In this document: positions 55,568 to 64,000 of the stretch, in pieces
Position numbering within the stretch: position 1 is the first letter of the stretch
Layout of the letters: every line of letters begins with the position of its first letter
Source: Hemerocallis citrina
Taxonomy: Eukaryota > Streptophyta > Magnoliopsida > Asparagales > Asphodelaceae
Direction of reading: 5' to 3'
DNA length: 64,000 nt
Assembly: GCA_017893485.1 (NCBI GenBank)
Contig: CM030365.1
Location: 33,199,000 to 33,262,999 of the forward strand
Position numbers and translations under genes: made by a program
The notes under the pieces: model-generated
What the model was told of the DNA's origin: nothing
What the model saw: only the letters and a program-made list of their open reading frames with translations
Database searches by the model: none

Positions 55568-58500
55568 TGTAACCCCTGTTTTCCCAAATATTTTCTGTAT
55601 TTAAAACTTTCGCAAATTATTTTTCGGTTTTCAAATTCTTTTGCCAAAATGTATTATTGGATCTCCTATTAAAATCTATTTCGATCGATAATTTTATTTG
55701 TGAATCTTATTATTGTTATTATTACTTTGATTTCTAGTATTATTACTATTACTGTTATTATTATTACTATTATTATTTTTCTTATTATTATTGTTGTTAT
55801 TATTGTTATTAATTTTGACTGGTTATTAAAAATCTATTTCTATTTGTATTAGTAGTTATTTCAAATTATTTCCTTATTATAGTACAAAATATATTTTTGT
55901 TATATAACCCTACATTTTATTGGTTAATTATTTTTCTATTAGTTTTTAAAATCCTATTTCCTTATTGGATTTCTTTTTTTTTAAAATCCATTTACCCATT
56001 ATATTTAACCCAAAACCCATTATCCACATATATACCTAACCATATCCCCCATACCCAGTTACATACCCAATAACCCAACATACTACCCTATTTTAATACC
56101 CCTACCCGTTAGCCTAATACTCAATATACTACCCATACCCGTTTCCTATACAACCCAAACCCGAAACCCCTATACCCCTCATCCGTCATCTTAACCCTAA
56201 CACATGTTCACCAAACCATCAGCCGCTCCCCCTACCTCCTGCACCCTCTCCCACTCTCTCTCCCGAAGCCAGGCGACGCGAGTGCCACCCTCTCCTCCTC
56301 GCCTCCTTAACCATCCCGACTCCCCTGCTTTTTCCCCCTACTGCCTCTCCCATTCTTCTCCGCCCGAGGTCGATGACAGCACGGCACCGCAGCTTCCCTG
56401 CGCCGTCGCGAGCCAAGCCGATAATAGCCGCGACAGTACAGCACCTCTCTCGGTGTCTCACCCTCACCCCGTCCTCCCGTTCATCCTTCCCTTCTCCTCT
56501 CTCACTGCAGTAGCGCAGCAGCCTACGGCAGCACTCACCCCCGCAGCCTCGCTACCTCCTGTTGCATGCACTGAGTCCTCTCGGCGACTGCACCGCAATC
56601 CGAATCCAGCAACCCTCGTCGGCAGCCCTGGGTCCCCCTCCTTGTTGTGCTCCTCCACCCTCCTGTGTGCGTAGCCAGACGACAGCAACCGCAGCCAGCG
56701 TGCTATCCTCCGCCTTGCCACCGCCGTGCCGTGCCTCCCTCTACCACCAGTCAGCAGTGACAGCCCCCCGGCTGTCCCTGTTTGTATGGTTGCGGATTGG
56801 TCAGTTGTGATCAAGCGGATTCTTGGCTATCAGATCTTCTTGATCATCACCATCGGGGTGATCCTGTCCATTCGATCATGATCATCATCAACTTCATCAT
56901 CAGATCTGGACCGTCCGATCTTGTTGATCTTGATCTCATCCGTGCTGATCTGCCCGATCGCTGTTTGATCATCTTGATCTTGATCGTCATCGTGATCTGT
57001 TCGTTGGTTTGTGTTCGTGATCCTTTCGTTGAGTTCATTCCCTGGGAATCCGTTCCCGTTATTCTTGATTTTCGTCGTTTTCATTGTTGGTTATAAGGCA
57101 AGTAACTTGTATTAAATTCCTTTGCATATACAAGTACTAAATACCGGTTGTAGTGTAGTTGGGTTCTAGAGACAATTTGTGTGTGAATCTCCTTGTTGAT
57201 ATTATCTCTATTGTGATAATTTGACCATAGTTGCCTCACGATACATATGACACGAATTAACCTAGGGTTGACCACTTTTGATGTATATATTCATGCTATC
57301 TTGAGATATCTATGTTTGATGTGTTATTCGTGTTATATTTGTCGAATACTTGTGAAATACCATATATCATGTTGCTTGGACATCTGGTATACTCTATTTC
57401 ATGTTTGGGTTGATTTGGATGAATTTCGTGTGATCTATGTTAAATTTTGTATGAAGAACAAATCTGGAATTTTCTGTTGCCCTGATGTTGATCAGTACTT
57501 TAGACCCTATTAAGGTCGGTATTTGAAAATATTTTGTGAACATGATTTGTAGAGAATTCTGTCTATCTTCTAACCCCTTTTACGGATCTCAGTTTCGATT
57601 TACGGTTTGTGAGTTATGTCGATTTTACTACAGTAGTGTCGAAAGATTTCCAGATTTCGTTTTCTATGAGTTCTGAAGAGTAATTTATTTTTATTTTGGT
57701 TTTAAAATTATTATTTTGATCTGAAACTTTGCTCAGTATTTCTTGACTTGATTGGGATTTACCCAGAATTTTGGTGGATTTATTTGAAGAGTTTTAAAAA
57801 CCTTTTCATGCTTGCAAATAAAGATTTTACATGCAAAATTTTACTACTGTTCAGTAAAGAACCTGATTTCGACCTATTTCTACTTGTTGTTTTCAAAATA
57901 TTTCTGAATATGAAATTTAGATTACTGTATCTATTTTATTAACCTTTTGGCGGATTTGGTTTTTGATTTATGGTTTGTGAGATATTGTTATTTTCGTACT
58001 GCATTGTTTGTGATTTCAGATTTACAAAACTACTGCAACTTGTTGTTTTCTGATTTTTCTGGACTACTCTACTTTTTTAAGAAAATTATGAAACTTTTTT
58101 TTCTGTTACTAAACATATAGGGGAATACCCCAGATTTTTTGTGGATTTAATTAATGAGTTTTCATGTTGTTTTCCTGTTCTTGAATACAATTTTCTGATT
58201 TCGAACTGAACACGTTTTTTGGATTCAAACATGTTTTGAGTTATGATTTTGTGAAATACTATATGACTTATATATGTTTGATGGATTCGGAAGGGAGACT
58301 ATTTTCCAGATTCTTCTACGGATCCAGAATTGCATTTTTGTAGCAACGAGAATCCCTATTTTAGTACAGTAGTGTCTTGTTGTCCTGAACTAGCAATTGC
58401 ATGATTCTATTCCTTTATGAACTGTCTATCACCTGAACATATTTATTCTTCATCCTGAACCTATTACTTGTTCATGCTATGTTATTCTTGACCTATTTTA

Positions 58501-59737
58501 TGACACATACATGCCTGTTTGCTAATAGTAACAATATAACCAAACCAGGGTTAAGGGAAAGATCAAGTAGTGGAAAATATACAAATGTGTACTGAGAATA
58601 GGACCTATGTCCTGCCGGTTACGTGTTCATGACTACATGATTCACGATCCTGTTTACCTGTACTTGACTGCATGCTTCCATATAGGAAGATGTACTCGGA
58701 AGAGAACCACTAGGTTATACCTGTTTCCTGTACCTGACTGCATACTTTCCTATAGGAAGGTGTACTCGGAAGAGAACCACTAGGTTCTACCTATTCCTGT
58801 TATTCCTGTTATCCTAATTTCTGAGTACACTGCCCTATGGACTGCACTACGAAATCTAAACGAAATTATTTGAATGTAGCAACCATGTAGTGTGGGCTGC
58901 ATGAAGTGCTACCTAGATAGTAATAATACAAGACTTGACCTAACCTGATACTTGATACCTGATACCTGTTACATGATTACCTCTACTTGTACATGTTTAC
59001 CTGTTTACCTGTACTTGTACCTTTACCGGTATACCTGATTACCTATTTATATGTCACCTGCATACCTGTTACCTGTATACCTGTTACATGTTTACCTGTT
59101 TACCTATTCACTTGACACCTGATACATGTTACCTATACCTGCTAGTATACCGTGCTACTTGTTTCTATTTTCCTGATTCATGTTAGATATTACATTTTTG
59201 TTGACACACTTATACCATGCTATGTTTATTTCTGCTGTTATTTTATATTTGTTATCCTTCCCTATGTACTTGTATCCTGCAATACAAGTGGCCAGTAACT
59301 TGCATTGACGGAAGTTTTTTTTTTCCTCTTCCTGCAATTTATTAAATTGCAGATTTTGGAGATCAACTGCCAGATTGAATAGGCGAGATGAGATACTAGA
59401 TGCTGAAATTTTGCTATTATTATTTCTTGTTGCTTAATTTGAACAATTGTACTTGATTACTTGGATTTATTTGTATTTGGCAATGTGACCCAGGATATTG
59501 ACTTATTCAGATCTGATTTATTTGAGATTATATTATATTTTGGTTTCAAGTAAATTTTTGTTGGTATATTTGATTCGATTATGCATACTTGATTGATTCT
59601 TTTCTGGCTTCCGACTCTGATTATTTCTGTGAGATGTTGTAAAAATTCTGAATAGCTTATGGATGATGAAAATCATTTGCTGTGCTTAGTCACGTATCCG
59701 TATTCCGTATTCTGTTTTTGGAAAGCGGAGCGTGACA
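55568..59737 (+). mobile_element. B2: solo LTR of the B family (4170 bp) with intact TSD
   Basis: It runs from TGTAACCCC to GGAGCGTGACA and is flanked by AATTT on both sides (55563-55567, 59738-59742). No internal sequence, so it arose by LTR-LTR recombination. It contains ATT-rich microsatellite-like DNA (55690-55810), a C-rich leader with ORF-like stretches (56204-56810), a GATC-rich tract and a long non-coding tail. It is the reference copy for B1 and B-rev. Confidence 0.9.
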
Positions 59738-61167
59738 AATTTGGAGAAACTTATAACTACAAAGATATAGTAGACTTGTATACCTTTAATTTGATATAAA
59801 GAAAACAAAATTTTATGAAGTATAGAATTATCTATGATCTTTACAAGTGGCATGAGCTGCAGTTTTCAAACTTGTGAACCTACTGTTTTGCAAATAAAAT
59901 TAGACAAAGTAATTGAGGATGAATTTGGATGATCTTAACTACAAAGATGTAGTATACTCGTTCATGATTCCTATAAAACTAATAAATATATTTTTTGAGT
60001 AGTATTGGAATTTATATAATTTTCTCAATACCATTGGGTTGATGTCTTTTATTTAGTTGTCCTAAAACTTTACAACGTATAAAATTAGATTTAAAATTGG
60101 AATGTTAGTAAAATGTACCTTATGAGGAATTAATAGGTAATTAAATGATGAAGTTAGAATATTAAACATGTGATGTTTATAAGGGTATTAACTCATCAAG
60201 TGTTATTCAATGTTGCTATAAAAAGTTGGTTACTTCATGATTGACAACAGTAAACAGAATGAATAAAAGAATTGAATGATTTGTAATGAATGAGAAATTG
60301 TTATGAAGAGGTTAAGATTAACCTAGATGATCTCTATGTTGAGATGGATGGTTTCTAGGAGCTGAGCGAGGCGCATAATGTCCGGCAATTTTGAAAAATA
60401 AAATTTTGTGAAATGGTCAATATGGACCTGAAATGTTGCTGAGTACAAGTACGGCAGGGTAAACTAGTCCTAGGCCATGATAACTAAAATTTAATTTAAG
60501 GATAGGCACTAGAAGAAGATGTGAAGAAACTTGGGCAAATGTAAGTGGGGCGCTTCTATATAGTCTGACGGTGGATTTCTGGACTATAGACCCAGTCAGA
60601 CAGTGGATTCCTGGACTGTGGTTGCTTGCAGGGTGAGACAAGCCTCAGGTAACTTCGGGACTATGATTGATCTGACGGTGGATTCCAGGATCATGAATAG
60701 TCGGGTGGATGGGAGGCAGATCACCAATATATATGTATATACCGGGGCTAAAGCGGCACTTGTAGGATGTTCACACAACGATGATTCTGTATAGTCTGAC
60801 GATGGATTCCAGGACTGGAATCCGTACTCGTGGAATGTCTAAACCTTACTTTTGTTACCTTAGTACGATTTTCATGGCGAGGGATTGAACCTATAATGAG
60901 GAGTACGATAAGAGCTTGCCCTCGGACCTATGTAGTATGAGATGCATAGAATCGAACAGGTATGCATTAGTGCATCGTAAGTGTGAATGTCTGCATTAGG
61001 CATTAGGTCATATCATACAATGACATGTTTAGTATAGTCACTTCTCACATTTTTGTTTCTCATTCAAGTTTGTGTTTGCTAAAGTAGAAGAACCGCTGTA
61101 TTATAGCATTGCGTCAGTTGTATGCAACTGACGTGCCTATAGTTTTCAGTTGCAAGATTGGATTTTA
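59738..61167 (+). repeat. 3' LTR of C, second part
   Basis: It starts with the duplicated AATTT and aligns with 49735-51115 of the 5' LTR, including the GTCTGACGGTGGATT minisatellite (60550-60820) and the block GCTTGCCCTCGGACCTATG (~60916). It stops where F begins. Confidence 0.85.
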
Positions 61168-64000
61168 TGTAACTACCGTTCCCGCTATTTTTCACTTTTC
61201 CCCTTTTGTAATATTTTATTTGATATTGAATAAAATACTCTATTTTGGCTCTTGATTATTTTAATTAGATCGTGTTCATGAAATTCTTCGTTCTTTGATC
61301 GGGCTATTCTTGTTGTTCCTATTGTTCCCTTATTTAATTGTGGGTATTTTGATTCGAACCATATTGATTTAAATCTACCTCTTATTGAACCCTAAAACCC
61401 AATTTCATTTGTTCTTAGCCCAAACTCACTGTTATTGGACCCTAATTCGACAACCTAGTACCCTAATTGTACCCTATAAATACAACCCTAATGCAAACCC
61501 CTAAAATTGCACAAATTTCGAAACCCTAGCTGTCCACTCTCTCTCCTACTCTCTCTCTCTCCTCCAATTCTCTCTCTTCCGGTTGATTTTTTCCCACAAA
61601 AAACCCAAAGACCCACTTTCGATCGTCTTTCCCGACCACCCCGTGTTTCGGTGACCTCCCTCGTCATCGTCCCTCATCGATGCACCACCAGAACACCCCA
61701 AATCCCCCTTCACCTCCTTCTCTGTTCTCTTCGCCATCAACGCCACAACCAAAAACCCCGACCTTTCTCTCTCGGTTCGATCGCCGACCAGCGCGCCAGC
61801 GCCACCCCCATGCGCCCTCGACCACTCGCCATCGCCCCCCTTGGCCGGCCTTGCCTATGGTTGTTGCTGCCATTTTCTCTTGCTCTGTTGCTGATTGTCT
61901 CTTTGTGTGCGGTGTTGTTATTTGAACGTATATTGCACATGTTGTTGGTGGGTTGTGCTAGTTCGTGGGTTCGTTGCTTCGGGATCCTTATCCCGTTATT
62001 CTTGGTATTCAAATTCACCATTTATAAGGCAAGTCACCGTCCACCTGAATTTTTAATTGTATCAAATTCAAGTTTTGTTGAAACTCTTGCAAGTAGATCT
62101 GTTTGTTATCGTATTATCCATTGTTCATCTCTTCGTTGGGTCTATTGAGGGTTTACACGAGCTAACCCCAATATTCTTGACATCATGACACTTTTGACTC
62201 TAAAGTTTATATCTTTCATGAGTGTATATAGAATTGATAATAGGGTTGTTCACTTTATTGTAGAGACAATTGATAGGTTGTATGTTGTTTAATCGATTGA
62301 TGATTGATTGATGATTAATTGATGTGTGAGCGTGTTCTAATTTTATTAATTATGTTTTGACTCCCATCATGTTGATTACACAATTTATAGACTAAAGAAT
62401 CGATACCCATATAGTCTAATTAATTTATTTTCAAGAGAACTACCCAAAATCCTGTATATGCTTGCTGACCTGAATGTTAACTCCTATCTTCGAACCAGTA
62501 AACGATCTTCAAATGAATTACTTTCTGAATATGAATTGTAGACTTATCTTTCTAGTTTCCAGAACATCTAGAATTTTTGAATTCCGAGTTCTGTAGCAAA
62601 AGTTATACCCGTTTTACTACAGCAGTGTTTTTACTTTCAGATTTTCAAATTCTCGTACCTTTCATATTTAAACAGTAAAAAGGCTGATCAAATGATAAAA
62701 TTTTGCTCTGAAAATTTCCAGATACTTAAATTATATGTTTAGGAATCTAATAAGTATTTTTAATGAATTTAATATAGAGTAATTTCTGTTTCTAAAATTA
62801 AATTAGCAAGATGTCGAATTTCTGCCTGAACATAGAATCTGTAAACAATCATGTGTTTGACCTAGGTACTGTTGTCGGAATTTGAACTTTAAATATGCGT
62901 TGGAACCATGTGGAAGTCTAGTTTCTAGAATTTCTAGCGGATTCAACTTTCGATTTTTGAGTCAGCGGAAAACTGCATTTTTGTACAGGCTGCACTTGCA
63001 GTCCAGAATTTTTGATTCCACTTTTTAATAGATTAATCATTCTTATATTGTACTATTGCATGAATTAATAAATGTATGTTGCATTGCATGTTCCTAATGA
63101 GTTATTGTCACTATTCTAACCTTCCTATCCATGTTATAAACCTATTGTTCCCCTGCTGATACTATCGTTCACCGAAATATCCATTGATTGCATATTGTAT
63201 TGTTGCATTGATAAATAATTAATAAGTCGGGGTTAAAGGGAGATTTGAGTAGTGAACAGAGTAGTGAATGTACTTGTAGGTAGGGCCCATGTTTCCCTAA
63301 TTATCGTTTCGGCTACCGTTTTATCATGTGATTGTGGTTATGGCAGTAACCCAATCTATCGTGTACCGTATTATTGCCGATGATCGTATCATACACCGAA
63401 AGGTGAATAGTGTTTACCGTTACCGTTGCCAAGTACATGATTTACCGAGTGCACCACTTGAGTCTGAAACGAAATGGATTGTATGCATCGAACCTGTAGT
63501 ATGGGATGCAGTAGTACATGCATTAGTTAGGATTAAAATAAATGATAGACATAAGGATTGACACATCACGGACATTGCATATTGTTCATCATTGTTCCTA
63601 TTTGTATCCAATATTGTCTATGTGTTATTTATATCAACCGTTAATTACCATAACCGAAGATTGAATCATTGTTACACCGTTGCATTGATTACGATGTTTT
63701 TGATTATTATTATCGTGCCATGTTATTGATTCCTATTGATCCATTAATTCATTGTTATACCGTTATTCCATTGTTCCCTGCTTTCTTTACTTACTGTTCA
63801 TGACTTGCTCTAAGGACATATTTTTTCCTTTTTTTAGAAGAAGTGTATACAGGTAATGAAGGAGAATTGCCTACTAGAATTGGAGAACAAACATTCTCAA
63901 AACTACTGCTTTCTAATTGCTAATTGCTTTAATAAACTTAATGTATTGAGACTTGTTATTATTTTGGATTGAATTATTATTGTTTTTGGCATATGTCCTG
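61168..64000 (+). mobile_element. F: 5' part of an LTR related to family B, running off the window
   Basis: It starts TGTAACTACCGTTCCCGC inside LTR C. TATAAATA lies at 61475-61482, followed by a CT-rich leader (CTCTCTCTC, ~61540-61580). A GGGGTTAAAGGGA segment near 63230 matches the equivalent place in B1 (20937) and B2 (58548). The 213-aa frame 61507-62148 is in the C-rich leader and has no recognisable domain. The other end is outside the window. Confidence 0.7.

Larger units (their letters stand above)
49085..61167 (+). mobile_element. C: non-autonomous large retrotransposon derivative (LARD-like)
   Basis: Matching LTR starts (TGTAACACCCCGCAAAATTG) at 49085 and 54137, a tRNA-Met primer site after the first LTR and a hairpin plus purine tract before the second define a complete element. 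Its 2.8 kb interior has no gag or pol. The leader after the primer site resembles D's (e.g. GTGGACATTA...AGTGTG), so a D-like chromovirus may mobilise it. The 3' LTR is split by B2 and then cut by F at 61168, so the right end and TSD are not seen. Confidence 0.8.

Noticed and set aside
56204..56674. 156-aa Ser/Pro-rich frame in B2
   Set aside because: Low-complexity C-rich LTR leader; the equivalent parts of B1 and B-rev do not keep the frame. ORF length here follows composition.
61507..62148. 213-aa frame in F that could look like a membrane protein
   Set aside because: It lies in the C/T-rich leader after the LTR TATA box, has skewed composition and no domain, and B2 has a similar unrelated open stretch at the same relative place.

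Overview
The window is plant (angiosperm) repeat DNA. I found no host gene, tRNA, rRNA or CRISPR array. Almost every base can be assigned to nested LTR retrotransposons. The diagnostic signals are LTR ends (TG...CA, chromovirus-type TGTAAC/TGTAAT starts), initiator tRNA-Met primer sites (TGGTATCAGAG), purine tracts, gag/protease/RT/RNase H/integrase motifs and 5-bp target duplications. This suggests pericentromeric or other heterochromatic sequence from a large plant genome. The species cannot be told from the sequence.

Layout. (1) 1-7213: 3' half of a Ty3/gypsy Tat-lineage (Retand-like) element, R1, in + orientation. It has two antisense additional genes, tandem repeats on both sides of them, a hairpin plus purine tract and a 3' LTR. 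(2) 7304-22890: chromovirus-type LTR in minus orientation (B-rev) with an internal ~2 kb duplication and a small hAT-like element. It is interrupted by a plus-oriented copy of the same LTR (B1), which is itself interrupted by a nearly intact Ty1/copia element (14242-19692; LTRs 521 bp each; TSD ATGAA). (3) 22891-29912: decayed chromovirus A with a 4.4 kb 3' LTR. (4) 29913-31216: unassigned AT-rich DNA plus a scrap of LTR C. (5) 31217-32245: 5' end of another Tat element (E), cut by chromovirus D. (6) 32246-49084: LTR and gag of D, split by a complete Tat element R2 (35481-47493, minus strand, TSD ATAGT). (7) 49085-61167: C, a non-autonomous large retrotransposon derivative. Its 3' LTR is split by a solo LTR (B2, 55568-59737, TSD AATTT) and cut again at 61168 by a further LTR (F) that runs off the window.

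Insertion order from nesting: copia is younger than B1, which is younger than B-rev; R2 is younger than D, which is younger than E; C is younger than D; B2 and F are younger than C. By eye the copia LTRs differ at about 7 of 521 positions, whereas the R2 LTRs differ at several percent.

Most interesting signals. (a) R1 and R2 carry the same two-gene module antisense to gag-pol. The first gene has three exons, with two intron positions, phases and splice sites conserved between the diverged copies, plus a conserved TATAAG upstream. In R1 the spliced frame is fully open (677 aa). (b) The copia element carries the 10-bp palindrome CAGTCGACTG as three pairs spaced 20-21 bp in U3, and again as three pairs spaced exactly 21 bp in its integrase-RT linker. 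(c) Stem-loops sit immediately upstream of the 3' LTR in both lineages, with compensatory changes between copies.
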